Below are positions 1-12,010 of a DNA stretch of 64,000 bases, one piece after another (within the stretch, counting starts at the first letter, position 1; every line of letters begins with the position of its first letter). The notes beneath the pieces are model-generated. The model worked only from the letters and a program-made list of their open reading frames with translations, had not been told where the DNA came from and did not search any database. The stretch comes from Macrothele yani (lineage: Eukaryota > Arthropoda > Arachnida > Araneae > Macrothelidae). The DNA lies in assembly GCA_039090855.1 (NCBI GenBank), contig CM076997.1, positions 168,794,709-168,858,708 of the forward strand, in the 5' to 3' direction. The translations under genes and the position numbers were made by a program.

Positions 1-1862
1 TAGCAGGATCATTGTAGCGGAGTTCCAATCCTCAGGAATCTTTCCTTCATTAAGGCATCGAGTGAAAATTTGGGCGAGTACTGTTTCGATTTCTCCACTT
101 GCTTCTTGTATGATGTCTACAGTAATTCCATCTTCTCCTGGAGCTTTTCCTCGCTTCATGTTCTTGATTGCATGTGCAACTTCTGCTGGAAGGACTGGAG
201 GAACTCTGGTACTGGTATCTTTCATGATGTCTGGAGTGCATATATCATCCCGTTCATATAATTTGGAGTAGAAATCTTTCACTCTTGTCAAAATTTCGCC
301 TCTATTTCTTGTTACAGAACCATCTTCTTTTCTCAGTGCCATAATCTGTTTTCTTCCCTTACTGAGATGTCCCTTTGCTATCTTTAGGCTTTGGTTGTTT
401 TCAATTGCTTTCCTCACTAGTTCACAGTTGAATTTCCTTACGTCTTCAGTGATACTTTTTCTTACTGTCTTGCATAGCTCTATATATTCCACTTTGGAAG
501 TCACATCTTCTTTAGTTGTCCTCATCTCTCTTCTTTTTTTGCATCAACATTTTGGTTTTTCCTGATAATTTGTTCACATGCAACTTGTTCTTAGACCCAG
601 CTAATTTTGTTGCTGTTTCCATAAGAGCTTTGGTTATTTTTCTGTTAACTTCAGAGATGTCCACTTCTTCCGATGTTAGGCCTTCTAAAGCAGAGAACCT
701 GTTCTTCAGTTCTAACTTGAAGGTATTATGGTGTTTTTTAAGGTTGGTTATGTCAATAGATTTTGTTTGTCTTATGAGCTTGCCACGTTCAAGTTCAGTG
801 TTGAGGTGCATCTTACATCTCACCAATCTATGGTCACTACCTGTGTTGAACTTGTTTAGCACACTGCAGTCTTCTATGACGAATTTTTTGTTACACATAA
901 TAAAATCAATTTCACTTGTCGTCCCATTTGGATGTCTCCATGTCCATTTCCTGTGTGGCTTTTTCTTGAAGAAGGACTTCAAGATGAAAAACCCTTCTGC
1001 CTCTGCAAACTCAACGAGAGTATTTCCACGCTGGTTTTCTGTTGCCATGACCGAATTTACCTACTGAAGTTTCATTCTGTTGCGGTTGCCCTATTTTTGC
1101 ATTGAAATCTCCCATAATTATTTTCAAGTGCTGCTTACCTTTATTATTTAGATGACAAATTTCCTCATAAAATTCTTCAATTTCTTCTTCAGGATGACTT
1201 GTGGTGGGTGCATAAGTTTGAATAATCTGAGCCTGGTATCTTTTCGAGAGTTGGATAACAAGTCGTGCAGCTCTGTCAGAGGAACTTTCAACTTCTACAA
1301 CTTTATCCTTCAGTTTCTTGTTTATTATAAATCCAACACCACTAGTTCTGCCAGTATCTGCCCCACGATAGTAGAAGAGATGTCACTTTTCAGTTCGATG
1401 AGATCTTCTCCTTTTCTCCTTACTTCACTTAGCCCCACGATGTCCCACTTGATCCTTTGTAGTTCCTCTTCCAATTCAGAAGCCTTGAATCAGAAGATAG
1501 AGAGCGTCCATTGTAAGTAGCCAAGGTCAGCATCAGATGGCAGCCTAGTCCGGTTCTCCGGGATTCTTAGCACCCTCTGCCTTCATGTCGCACTGGCCGC
1601 TGCCTTGGCCAGGTACATTTCCAGCTGCCGGAGACTGAGGGCCAAGATTTAAGTTGTGGAATCATTTTGGAGGGGTTTGGCCATAACTCACCATGCTGGC
1701 CAAGCGGGTTGGTGAGTGTGGGATAGAATTTCCTCTAATCCCGATGGTATAGTTATACCGCTATGGGCGGTCGTCAGAGCCCCTTTAGTGGGAACAGGAT
1801 GCACCACGAAGGCGGGGTTGACATTTGTCAAGGAGAGGCTGTGATGTTACGCATCACCTGAC
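1..1862 (-). mobile_element. RTE-type LINE, 5' part (copy A)
   Basis: This is the 5' half of an RTE-clade non-LTR retrotransposon, cut by the window start. Its sequence matches the full-length copy at 59352-62520 in reverse. The 5' end (GTCAGGTGATG) lies at 1862. The order on the minus strand is 5' leader (1862 to about 1660), apurinic-type endonuclease (about 1650 to 520), then the beginning of the reverse transcriptase (510 to 1). One extra A near 1037 shifts the frame inside the endonuclease. It forms one arm of a head-to-head palindrome with the copy starting at 1909. Confidence 0.85.
512..1048 (-). pseudogene. RTE endonuclease, C-terminal half
   Basis: An open frame of 178 codons covers the C-terminal half of an endonuclease/exonuclease/phosphatase-fold domain and the linker towards the reverse transcriptase. 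Visible motifs are a TWRHPNG/EIDF block and the terminal GSDHRLV motif with the catalytic Asp-His pair. The N-terminal half lies upstream in another frame because of an extra A in a short A run near 1037. The first Met is internal to the domain, so this is not a natural start. The endonuclease would nick target DNA to prime reverse transcription. Confidence 0.8.
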
Positions 1863-1908
1863 CTTACATCACCTGACCTTACATTCAGTGTATATATATA
1901 TATATAAG

Positions 1909-4900
1909 GTCAGGTGATGCGTAACATCACAGCCTCTCCTTGACAAATGTCAACCCCGCCTTCGTGGTGCATCCTGTTCCCACTAAAGGGGCTCTGACAC
2001 CGCCCCATAGCGGTATAACTATACCATCGGGATCAGAGAAATGCTATCCCACACTCACCAACCCGCTTGGCCAGCGTGTGAGTTATGGCCAAACCCCCTC
2101 AAAATGATTCCACAACTTAAATCTTGGCCCTCAGTCTCCGGCAGCTGGTACCTGGCCAAGGCAGCATTGCGACATGAAGGCAGAGAATGCTAGAAATCCC
2201 GGAGGACCGGACTAGGCTGCCATCTGATGCTGACCTTGGCTGCAATGGACGCTCCCTATCTTCTGATTCAGGAGCTTCAATTGGAAGAGAACTACAAAGG
2301 ATCAAGTGGGACATCGTGGGCTAAGGTAAGGAGAGGAGATCTCATCGAACTGAAAAGTGGACATCTCTTCTACCTATCGTGGGACAGATACTGGCAGAAC
2401 TAGTGGTGTTGGATTTATAATAAACAAGAAACTGAGAGGACAAAGTTGTAGAGTTGAAAGTTCCTCTGACAGAGCTGCACGGACTTGTTATCCAACTCTC
2501 GAAGATACCAGGCTCAGATATTCAAACTTATGCACCCACCACAAATCATCCTGAAGAAGAAATTGAAGAATTTTATGAGGAAATTTGTCATTTAAATAAT
2601 AAAGGTAAGCAGCATTTGAAGATAATTATGGGAGATTTCAATGCAAAAATAGGGCAGCGGCAACAGAATGAAACTTCAGTAGGTAGAACCGGTCATGGCA
2701 ACAGAAACCAGCGTGAAATACTCTCGTTGAGTTTGCAGAGGCAGAAGGATTTTCATCTTGAACTCCTTTTTCAAGAAAAGCCACACAGGAAATGGACATG
2801 GATTTATCCAAATGGCGACAAGTGAAATTGTTTTATTATGTGTAACAAAAATTCGTCATAGAAGACTGCAGTGTGCTAAACAAGTTCAGCACAGGTAGTG
2901 ACCATAGATTGGTGAGATGTAAGATGCACCTCAACACTAAACTTGAACGTGGCAAGCTCATAGGACAAAACAAAATCTATTGACATAACCAACCTTAAAA
3001 AACACCATAATACCTTCAAGTTAGAACTGAATAACAAGGATTCTCTGCTTTAGAAGGCCTAACATCGGAAGAAATGGACATCTCTGAGAGTTAACAGAAA
3101 AGTAACCAAAGCTCTTATGAAACAGCAACAAATTAGCTGGGTCTAAGAACAAGTTGCATGTGAACAAATTATCAGGAAAACCAAAATGTTGATACAAGAG
3201 AGATGAGGACAACTAAAGAAGATGTGACTTCCAAAGTGGAATATATAGAGCTATGCAAGACAGTAAGAAAAGTATCACTGAAACGTAAGGAAAATTCAAC
3301 TGTGAACTAGTGAGGAAACAATTGAAAACAACCAAACTAAAGATAGCAAAGGGACATCTCAGTAAGGGAAGAAAACAGATTATGGCACTGAGAAAAGAAG
3401 ATGGTTCTGTAACAAGAAATAGAGGCGAAATTTTGACAAGATGAAAGATTTCTACTCCAAATTATATGAAAGGGATGATATATGCACTCCAGACATCATG
3501 GATACCAGTACCAGAGTTCCTCCAGTCCTTCCAGCAGAAGTTGCACATGCAATCAAGAACATGAAGCGAGGGAAAAAGCTCCAGGAGAAGATGGAGATTA
3601 CTGTAGACATCATACAAGAAGCAAGTGGAAATCGAAACAGTACTGCTCGCCCAAATTTTCACTCGATGCCTTAATGAAGGAAGATTCCTGAGGATTGGAA
3701 CACCGCTACAATGATCCTGCTACATAAGAAGGTGACATTAAGGATCTCGGAAAATACAGACCTATCAGCCTCTCTATCAGTAGTTTATAAAATCTTCACA
3801 CCGCTTGAAGGCTGAAACACTGGACATGGCTCAACCGAGAGAACAAGCTGGATTCAGAGTGGCTACAGCACAATAGATCATATCCACGTGTTGAGAACTA
3901 ATTGAAAATGAGAACTTCCATTGTGCATGGCTTTTATCGATTATGAAAAAGCCTTTGATTCCGGTGAAACCATCAGCAGTTACAATGGCTCTGAAAACCT
4001 GCGGTATTGAAGATGCATACATTAATATTATTAATAACATCTATGAAAATGCAAGTGCAAAGATTAGGCTGTTTGAAAATACAACACACGTAAAATTGGG
4101 AGAGTGAGACAAGGTGACACCATATCTCCGAAGCTCTTTAATGCCACATTGGAGGGTGTTTTTCAGTCACTGAGCTGGGAAAACAAGGGATAAGATTAAT
4201 GGAGATTATCTAACCCACCTTCGTTTTGCTGATGGCGTAGTCATTTTTGCAACTACCCCATCAAAGTATGATCCAGGAACTTGCTGACAAGAGTAAGAAG
4301 TGGGATTAAAAATGAACTTTCAGAAGACAAAAAGTGATGTTCAATGCTTTTACAAGAAATGAATTTATCGATTGATGGAAAAGCTGGAGATAACAGACAC
4401 GTACGTTTATCTTGGACAGCAGATATCAAGTGAGGGTCACATTGATGAAGAAATTAATCGGCGTACAAAACTTGCCTGGAAACTTTGGAAGAAGAAACAG
4501 CATAATTTTCAAGAGCAATATGCCATTATGTCTTAAAAGAAAAGTGTTTGATCAATGCATCCTTCCAGTGCTACGTATGGTGCAGAGGACGTGGACCTTA
4601 ACTAAAAGAGACATACAAAGGCTGCAGACAACTCAAAGAAGCATGGAGAGGCATGCTTGGTGTAACCAGGAGAGATAAGAAGAGGAACTCGTGGATCCGA
4701 AAAATGACAAGAGTGGAAGACATCATGATCAGAGTTAAATCCCTGAAATGGCAATGGGCTGGACATACTGCCAGAAGGACAGATCATCGATGGACTAACA
4801 TTTTAGATTGGATTCCAAGGGACAGGAAAAGACCCAGAAGAAAGACCACATGGGAGATGGGTGGATGAAATTCGAAAGTATGCAGGGGTGACATGGAGGA

Positions 4901-4990
4901 GACTGGCACAAGACAGAACGTTGTGGAGGAAACTTGGGGAGATCTTCGTCCAGCAGTGGATTGATAATGGTTGACAATGATGATGATGAT
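1909..4990 (+). mobile_element. RTE-type LINE, degraded copy B
   Basis: This copy runs from the 5' end (GTCAGGTGATG at 1909) to the family's 3' end, which has a short GAT-repeat tail at 4972-4990. It contains recognisable endonuclease, reverse transcriptase and C-terminal segments, but numerous one-base insertions and deletions scatter them over all three frames. Long open pieces are 2454-2825 (endonuclease), 3441-3674 (RT N-terminus) and 4412-4868 (C-terminus). It cannot encode a working protein. Confidence 0.85.
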
Positions 4991-5214
4991 ATATATATAT
5001 ATTCTAAAAAGAAGAGACAAGCTAAAAAAATTTTTTAATAAAACTCACACCAAGTACAACATATAAAAGGTTTTGTATTGACCGGTGTGAGTAGAAGGAG
5101 AAAAAATAAATAAATAAATAACCACTGAATGCAGAAAGTGTCGAGAATACTGAGCCTTGGCTTTATCAAGGACCAGCAAAAACTCTGCATTTTCTCACTT
5201 CCACAATATATATA
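4991..5214. other. AT-rich spacer
   Basis: A short TA run, A-rich sequence and a (TAAA)n stretch near 5107-5120 separate RTE copies B and C. No gene is visible. Confidence 0.5.
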
Positions 5215-6917
5215 TAGCCTTAAGATAGCAAAGGGACATCTCAGTAAGGGAAGAAAACAGATTATGGCTCTGAGAAAAGAAGATGGTTCTATAACAAGAA
5301 ATAGAGGCGAAATTTTGACAAGAGTGAAAGATTTCTACTCCAAATTATATGAAAGGGATGATACATGTACTCCAGACATCATGAAAGGTACCAGAGTTCT
5401 TCCAGTCCTCCCAGCAGAAGTTGCTCATGCAATCAAGAACATGAAGCGGGGGAAAGCTCCAGGAGAAGATGGAATTACTATAGACATCATACAAGAAGCA
5501 AGTGGAGAAATTGAAACAGTACTCGCCCAAATTTTCACTCGATGCCTTAATGAAGGGAAGATTCCTGAGGATTGGAACAATGCTACAATGATCCTGCTAC
5601 ATAAAAAAGGTGACATTGAGGATCTCAGGAACTACAGACCTATCAGCCTCCTATCAGTGGTTTATAAAATCTTCACTAAAGTTCTTTCACACCGCTTGAA
5701 GGTAACACTGGACATGGCTCAACCGAGAGAACAAGCTGGATTCAGGAGTGGCTACAGCACAATAGATCATATCCACGTACTGAGAGAACTAATTGAAAGA
5801 GCGAGGAATATGAACTTCCATTGTGCATGGCTTTTATCGATTATGAAAAAAGCCTTTGATTCGGTGAAACCATCAGCAGTTACCACGGCTCTGAAATCCT
5901 GCGGTATTGAAGATGCATACATTAATATTATTAATAACATCTATGAAAATGCAAGTGCAAAGATTCGGCTGTTTGAAAATACAACACACATAAAAATTGG
6001 AAAGGAGTGAGACAAGGTGACACCATATCTCCGAAGCTCTTTAATGCCACATTGGAAAATGTCTTTCAATCACTGAACTGGGAAAACAAAGGGATAAAGA
6101 TTAATGGAGATTATCTAACCCACCTTCGTTTTGCTGATGACGTAGTCATTTTTGCAACTACCCCATCAGAGCTGCAGAGTATGATTCAGGAACTTGCTGA
6201 CAAGAGTAAAGAAGTGGGATTAAAAATGAACTTTCAGAAGACAAAAGTGATGTTCAATGCTTTTACAAGAAATGAAGATTTATCGATTGATGGAGAAAAA
6301 CTGGAGATAACAGATACATATGTTTATCTTGGACAGCAGATATCAAGTGAGGGTCACATTGATGAAGAAATTAATCGGCGTACAAAACTTGCCTGGAAAG
6401 CTTTTGGAAGAAACAGCATAATTTTCAAGAGCAATATGCCATTATGTCTTAAAAGAAAAGTGTTTGATCAATGCATCCTTCCAGTGCTTACGTATGGTGC
6501 AGAGACGTGGACCTTAACTAAAAGAGACATACAAAGGCTGCAGACAACTCAAAGAAGCATGGAGAGGTGCATGCTTGGTATAACCAGGAGAGATAAGAAG
6601 AGGAACTCGTGGATCCGAAAAATGACGAGAGTGGAAGACATCATGATCAGAGTTAAATCCCTGAAATGGCAATGGGCTGGACATACTGCCAGAAGGACAG
6701 ACCATAGATGGACAGCCGAAATTTTAGATTGGATTCCAAGGGACAGGAAAAGACCCAGAAAAAGACCACATGGGAGATGGGTGGATGAAATTCGTAAATA
6801 TGCGGGAGTGACATGGAGGAGACTGGCACAAGACAGACCGTTGTGGAGGAAACTTGGGGAGACCTTCGTCCAGCAGTGGATTGATAATGGTTGACAATGA
6901 TGATGATGATGATGATA
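5215..6917 (+). mobile_element. RTE-type LINE, 5'-truncated copy C
   Basis: Sequence homologous to the RTE family begins abruptly at about 5215, inside the region before the reverse transcriptase. It runs to the 3' end and a (GAT)n tail at about 6900-6917. 5' truncation is the usual result of incomplete target-primed reverse transcription. It is very similar to copy D at 12327-13690, including the same C-terminal residues, so both probably come from one young subfamily. Confidence 0.88.
5222..6894 (+). pseudogene. RTE reverse transcriptase, frameshifted
   Basis: Two overlapping frames (to 6010, then 6007-6894) encode the reverse transcriptase and C-terminal region. Visible are a GKAPGEDGI block, the NYRPISLLSVVYKI motif, the GVRQGD region and the FADDV catalytic motif. 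Near the C-terminus are the TYGAETWTLTK and WAGHTARRTDHRWT blocks. One G is missing at about 6003, which separates the frames. A missing G at about 5806 and an extra A at 5846-5851 scramble the segment that should hold motif A (FIDYEKAFD), removing a catalytic aspartate. Confidence 0.85.
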
Positions 6918-7421
6918 TATTTACACCTTATGCTTCTTGATTTATACATCGATAAGGTATTACATTATGAGCACCCCCAGTCTACAGAAAGGAGAGCGCT
7001 TGGTGACTGAACAGTGATGCACGTGAAGTTCACAGAGCAGTATATATGCAACCTGAGGACTGGCATTCGGTTAATCGAGTGTTTGGAGTCAGAATGGGAA
7101 AAGCTGCCGATTAATCGGAGTTTGATAAACGGCAAATTGTGATGGCAAGCGCCTCAGAACTACGACCTTGGAAATGGTGTGGCTTGTGGACTGTATTAAA
7201 AGTGGTGCACAGAAGGCCAAACGATGAACTCTCATCCAGCCATGTGTCATCCGCAGTTCATTGATGCCAGAGGGGAGCGGAGACGGTCGCGCATTGTTCA
7301 CAGCGACCGCAGGACGACAGATGCTTAGCAGTGACTCCTACTGGCAGAATAAACTAGTTTTCCTCCCTGGAGAATGCTATGTAACCACTGGCAAGCATTG
7401 TTGACATTCCACCTGCTAGAT

Positions 7422-8121
7422 CAGGTGTGGCCAAACTTTGAGGAACCAAGATCTACCTTAAGCTATCATTCTCCACTGTGGTCTACCATGGTTTATTAAA
7501 GTAATATAGACATATTTAAATAGGAATAAGCCTGTATCACGAGCGTTTCATTAGTGTGTGTAGTTTTGTATTTGTAGGTTTGGAAACAAATACAAAAAAA
7601 AATATTTAAATATTTTTATTTATTTTTTTTGAAACACTATTTTTCAAACAAGTCACATGATTTTACTCATAGATTCTTTATTTACAGTATTTAGTTCCTA
7701 GATGTTGATGCATGACACTGCATGTCCTCACAAAGTTCAGAATAATAAGGCACATATTCAGTGAGGCACAGTGGGAGACGTAGTTCTAAATGAGCGTCAG
7801 TCAGGAAGCTCCTGTATTTGGACTTCATTATTTTCATTTCTGAAAAAGCTGCTTCACGGAGATATGTGGATCCAAAGAAAGCAGTCAGCTGCAACGCAAC
7901 AGATCTCAAGCAGGAATATTTTTCTTCTGACAATAGAGTCCAAAATGTGTTATCTGACGCTCTTGACTTCAGTACTATGTCGGATTGAAGTTTCACAATT
8001 TCCTATTCTAAATCTGAAAAATCAAAGAGGAAAGTAAACAAAATGTTTGATGAAACTTCCTCCACATCACATTCGCTAAACGGGTAGACGGTACAAACGA
8101 TCGACCGTTTGGCCACCTCTG
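7422..8121 (-). mobile_element. Deleted hAT transposon, 700 bp, intact ends
   Basis: Terminal inverted repeats CAGGTGTGGCCAAAC (7422) and CAGAGGTGGCCAAAC (reverse strand from 8121) match at 13 of 15 positions. They are flanked by a perfect 8-bp target duplication TGCTAGAT (7414-7421 and 8122-8129), as expected for hAT elements. Inside is only the C-terminal part of a transposase on the minus strand. The element sits in a Tc1 transposase gene, so it arrived later. Confidence 0.9.
7691..7996 (-). pseudogene. hAT transposase C-terminus (hATC)
   Basis: This 101-codon frame shows the hAT dimerisation-domain signature (FGSTYL/EAAFSEMK, then KSKYRSFLTDAHLE and LRLPLCLTEYVP). In intact relatives this is the end of a 600-residue transposase. 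Everything upstream, including the catalytic core, has been deleted, so the element would depend on a transposase supplied elsewhere. Confidence 0.85.
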
Positions 8122-8404
8122 TGCTAGATCATATGGTTCCTACGGCTCTTTTGTCAGAGCGCAAACTAAATTGCCTTCACTCTGTCATTTAACCGGAATG
8201 TGTGATGGAAACATAAACAACAAGGTTTTGGTGGACACAGAACTTCTGCAACACAAAAAATCACAAGTAACATTGAGTTATTGAAAATCAGTCAATAATC
8301 TCAATATGTTTTAAGCAATCAACTTTAGTAACATTTTTCCAAATTAAGTTGACCAGTAGCAATGTAGCAGTGCCATGTGATTAATCTTCTATATTACATG
8401 TTTT

Positions 8405-8976
8405 TGTTTTGGTTGATAGCTATGTTGTGATACAATGTGATTCCAAATCTGAAAATGTTTTACTTAAAGACAGAAATGATGCAAAAAATTGTGAAAAGCC
8501 CCAGAAAAGGAAATATCAGGAGAAATGGAAAGAAGTGTTTGTTTGGATTGCTTATGAAGATGGTCTTGCAAGCAAAATGTGGATTTTGCTGCAATACAAA
8601 TGTGAAAGTCAATACAATTTTTTTCACAGGGATTTAGTTGCCCTTTCAAACATAAAACTTTGAAATTGCATAATAAATCTGTGCAGCATAAGAAAAAATG
8701 TTGACATTATTGAAAATTCATCACAGCATCTTGTTAAAGCCATTTTCTGACATTGAATCACTCACCATACTGAAGGTCATAAAAGAATTGGTACTGAAGG
8801 AACTAAAGCAGTCTCAGTTCATTAGGAATATTTCAGACACCTCTACAGACAATGGCACAAGAGGAATTGATCATCCATGGAAGATATTTGAAAAGCAGTA
8901 AAATTGAAGATTGTTTTGTGGGGCTAGAATTAAAAAATAGCTCATCTGAATCTTATTTTTCTGCTATTGAGAACCG
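8405..8976 (+). pseudogene. hAT-type transposase, N-terminal fragment
   Basis: Frames at 8409-8663 and 8852-8976 contain KRKYQEKWKEVFVWIAYEDG and then STDNGTR and GRYLKSSKIEDCFVGLELKN. These resemble the BED/TTF-finger N-terminus and the first RNase H-fold segment of the KIAA1586/ZNF862-like hAT transposase group. Several frameshifts separate the parts. The copy ends where the minus-strand LINE begins at 8977. The fragment at 13722-14445 on the same strand may be a later part of the same gene. Confidence 0.55.
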
Positions 8977-9044
8977 ATATTTTTACTTACTGTTGTTTTA
9001 TCAAACTTCTCCCTTTACAACGATCTTGACATACAACTCCAGCT

Positions 9045-10676
9045 TCACTGACATCTTATCACACACCGTACACAAGATCTTTTATACTTCATACTGATAA
9101 TCTTTTTCTCATGCAGACACTCCTGAATCTGATCCACCCATGTCTTCCTTGGCCTTCCTCTCCCTTTCCTTCCTACCACTTGGGCTAAAAAGACTTTCTT
9201 AGTAAGCATCTCATCACTCATTCTTTCAATATGGCCAAACCACTGGAGCACATTAGTCTCCACTTTGCTAACAACATTCCGCTTTACATCACACAACTGC
9301 AACACATCTTCATTCCTCACACAATCAGAACACGTCTTGCCACAAATCCCCCGTAAGTAATGCATTTCTCCAGCACACAAACGACTTCTACGCTTCTTCT
9401 GTAGTACCCAGGTTTCACTACCATACATCAGAGTAGGAACAATTACACTTTCATACACAGCCATGCGGATTTCTCTTGAGAACTCCTCATTCCTGTGAAA
9501 ACCTCCCAGAGCAGCCATGACTTTCAATGAAGAATTCCCTCGCCTACTAATTTTGCCATCCAATTTGTTCTCTCTGTCAAACATGACATAAACTCACTCA
9601 ACTGGTCAATCACAGTGCCATTTATACTTACATCACATTTAGTGCTACCAGTTCCTCTCTCAAAGACCATAACTTTGGTCTTTCCCTTATTTATACTCCG
9701 TTTAAATTTCATGCAAACTTCGTACATCCGGGACAACATACTCTGCAAATCACTTTTGCTCTCTGCCAACAGGACAGTGTCATCAGCATACAACAATCTG
9801 CACAACGGATATCACCAAGACATAAACCACTATTATCTATTTTGGCATCATGCATGCATGCATCCATAAATATATTAAACAGCCATGGTGACATTACACA
9901 ACCTTGTCTGACTCCTGCATCAATAGAAAACTATTTTGATAAAACAACATTCACTCGCACACAAGCTCTACTACCAGCATACATGGCTTTTGCACTATTA
10001 AGTAGATTCCCAGCAACACCACATTCATTCAATACCTTCCACAAAAGTGACCTATTTACTTGGTCATAAGCTTTCTCTAAATCTATGAAGCCAGCAAAAA
10101 CTTTCTTACCAACAGCCAGGTACTTTTCAGTCATTTTGCGTAATGCAAAAATCTGGTTAGTGCAGCCTTCACCAGGAATAAAACCACTCTGAACAACATA
10201 CACTTTCTCTGATGTACGACACCGTACTTTTTCAATAACAACCTTACCAAACACTTTCACTGGCACACTTAGCTAGGCTAAATACCACGATAGTTCTTGC
10301 ATTCAGTCTGATCACCTTTTCCCTTATACAAGGGAACCATAATAGCATACTTCCAATCCTGAGGGACCATTCATAACTCACAGCACAACTGGCAAATTTC
10401 AGTTAACCAGTCAATTACAGAATAACCACCATATTTCAGCATCTCAGCAGTTATGCCATCAACTCCCAGAGCCTTACCATTCTGAAGAGATTTTAGGGCT
10501 TTACACACTTCTTCTCTTGAGATCCCTACTGTGCTTTCATCCCTCACTTTGACATCATCTGTGTCTGTCTCAGAATCATCTTTGCTTTCCTGATCTAACA
10601 ACTCACAGAGGTATTCACCCCATCTTTCACTTAACTCATTGGGCTCCCATATAATTTCCCCGATCTTATTTTTCAC
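9045..10676 (-). pseudogene. LINE reverse transcriptase, broken
   Basis: Four overlapping pieces cover the reverse transcriptase: 10676-10371 (GKALGVDGITAEMLKYGG), 10266-9931 (GFIPGEGCTNQIFALR and FIDLEKAYDQVNR, motif A), 9805-9524 (LYADDTVLLAES, catalytic YADD) and 9584-9045 (C-terminus with YGSETWVLQKK). Motif A and the YADD motif are present, but at least three frameshifts or stops interrupt the reading frame. Confidence 0.82.
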
Positions 10677-10766
10677 ACAACTTACAACTTTGTTTCAACC
10701 ATTTTTTCTGAGTCTCATGTACTTCCAGAAAGACTTCCTATCTTTCCAAAAAGCCAATTTATGCCT

Positions 10767-11408
10767 TTACACCTTCTCCTTCCTATCTTTTGCCTTACTC
10801 TGGCGAACCAGCTTAGTAGCTTCACGCTTCTTACAGCGATATTCATCCACAGAAACTCTACCTTGCAACATCCCCAAATAGGCTTCCTTCTTTCTCTTTA
10901 CTGCTTCTTCAATCTCACCATTCCTCCAAGCATCACCTCTATTTTTACCCACTATTGTGGTACCACAGACCTCTTTAGCAGCAGTGACAATACAGTTCCT
11001 AAAACATTCCCACTTCTTTTCTACATCCCTCTCACAAGACTTAAGCTTCCTCAGCCGTTCTCTGAGTAAGTCAGAATAATGCTGATGAACTTCAAGGAGC
11101 CTTTCAACCTTTATTCTTTCTATCCTGGGCCTCTTCCGATTCCTTTTCCTTAAACCAACATTAAGTTTCACTCGTGATACTACCAAGTAATGATCAGAAC
11201 CAACATCTGCACCTCTCATGACATGGGTGTCAACAACTAAGTATTTCAGACGCTGATTGTAGACAACAAAATCTATCACACTCTTTTGACCAAGAGTCCA
11301 ATTTTCCCAAGTATACGTGTGGATATACTTGCGGTGGAAAACAATATTAGATACACACAAATCATTCTCAATGCAGAGTTCAATTAATCTTTCACAATTA
11401 TCATTCAC
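10767..11408 (-). pseudogene. LINE endonuclease C-terminus and linker
   Basis: This frame directly follows the premature stop at 11409 in the same phase. It includes a YTWENW/SVIDFVVYN block and the terminal GADVGSDHYLV motif, with the catalytic Asp-His. A basic linker (KRNRKRPRIERIKVERLLEV) and a WRNGEIEEAVKRKKEAY block then lead into the reverse transcriptase. The apparent GTG start is only the codon after the stop. Confidence 0.82.
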
Positions 11409-11927
11409 TTAAGGATCATTGAACTTACCCATAACATTGTCAGAAATTGCATTCTGTATACCTACTCTACCATTGAAATCCCCTGCTATTATACCCTTTT
11501 CTTTAGTGCCAAACTGGCTCAAAACAGCTTTTAGCTCATTCCAGAAATCGCCCTTCCTATCAGAGGGTTCAGAGTCACAAGGAGCATACATTATAACAAT
11601 TACAGTTCTCTTAAGTTTCACTTTCAAACGAATCCAGAAAATTCTCTCACTTACGCAACTATAGTGAATTAAGTTGTTCTTCATCTTTTCACTTAAAATC
11701 ACATCTACACCAGCCTGTCCTCTCACATTATCCAATACTCCAGACCACACACTCACCGTGCCATTCACTTCTTCTACCCCAATTTCCTTCTTTTTGGTTT
11801 CACTTACACACAGCGCATCCAATCTATACTTATTCATTTCCTCAATCACCTCATTCATTTTGCTATTTATACCTCTAGTATTCCACACACCAATCTTACA
11901 TTCACTCAGCCAAGATATCTTTCTCAT
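11409..11927 (-). pseudogene. LINE endonuclease, N-terminal part
   Basis: The 172-codon frame starts MRKISWLSECKIGVWNTRG, where the Asn of WNTRG is the metal-binding residue. It continues with CVSETKKK (catalytic Glu), MYAPCD and IAGDFNGRVG. It stops at an in-frame TAA at 11409-11411, and the same frame then continues into the C-terminal half. A single nonsense codon therefore splits the endonuclease. Confidence 0.85.
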
Positions 11928-12010
11928 ATGCCGTTTTTAAAGTCCAGGTCGATTCTGTGGTGGACCATCCTTCTCAAGTGTGGTAGGTCCACCATATCCC
12001 ACAATTGAGT

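Larger units (their letters stand above)
1..3722. repeat. Large palindrome of two RTE copies
   Basis: Bases 1-1862 are the inverted counterpart of 1909-3722, with a 46-bp spacer. The arm match continues to the window edge, so the true palindrome is probably longer. The spacer contains an additional CATCACCTGAC copy and a short TA run. The plus-strand arm carries many more single-base indels than the minus-strand arm. Confidence 0.8.
6985..8215 (+). mobile_element. Degraded Tc1-like transposon split by a hAT
   Basis: A conceptual reading from about 7094 gives MGKAAD followed by SEFDKRQIVMA. This is the usual N-terminus of one Tc1-type transposase group. Further on (about 7273-7320) a GER/RSRIVHSDRR-like segment matches the paired helix-turn-helix region. 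After the hAT at 7422-8121 the frame resumes with a VPTALLSERKLN-like segment, the part just before the catalytic domain. The catalytic domain is not recognisable. Limits are approximate. Confidence 0.55.
8977..12010 (-). mobile_element. Second LINE family (RTE-like), long copy
   Basis: This is a minus-strand non-LTR retrotransposon distinct from the RTE family above. In 5' to 3' order it carries a leader (about 12010-11928), endonuclease (11927-10767) and reverse transcriptase (about 10676-9524). A C-terminal region (9584-9045) holds the typical GHIERMSDEML and GRGRPRKTWVDQ blocks. The 3' end is truncated near 8977 compared with the copy ending at 41283. Several stops and frameshifts make it inactive. 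Confidence 0.8.

Noticed and set aside
516..1067. Long plus-strand open frame overlapping the RTE endonuclease
   Set aside because: It is the antisense shadow of the endonuclease frame on the minus strand.
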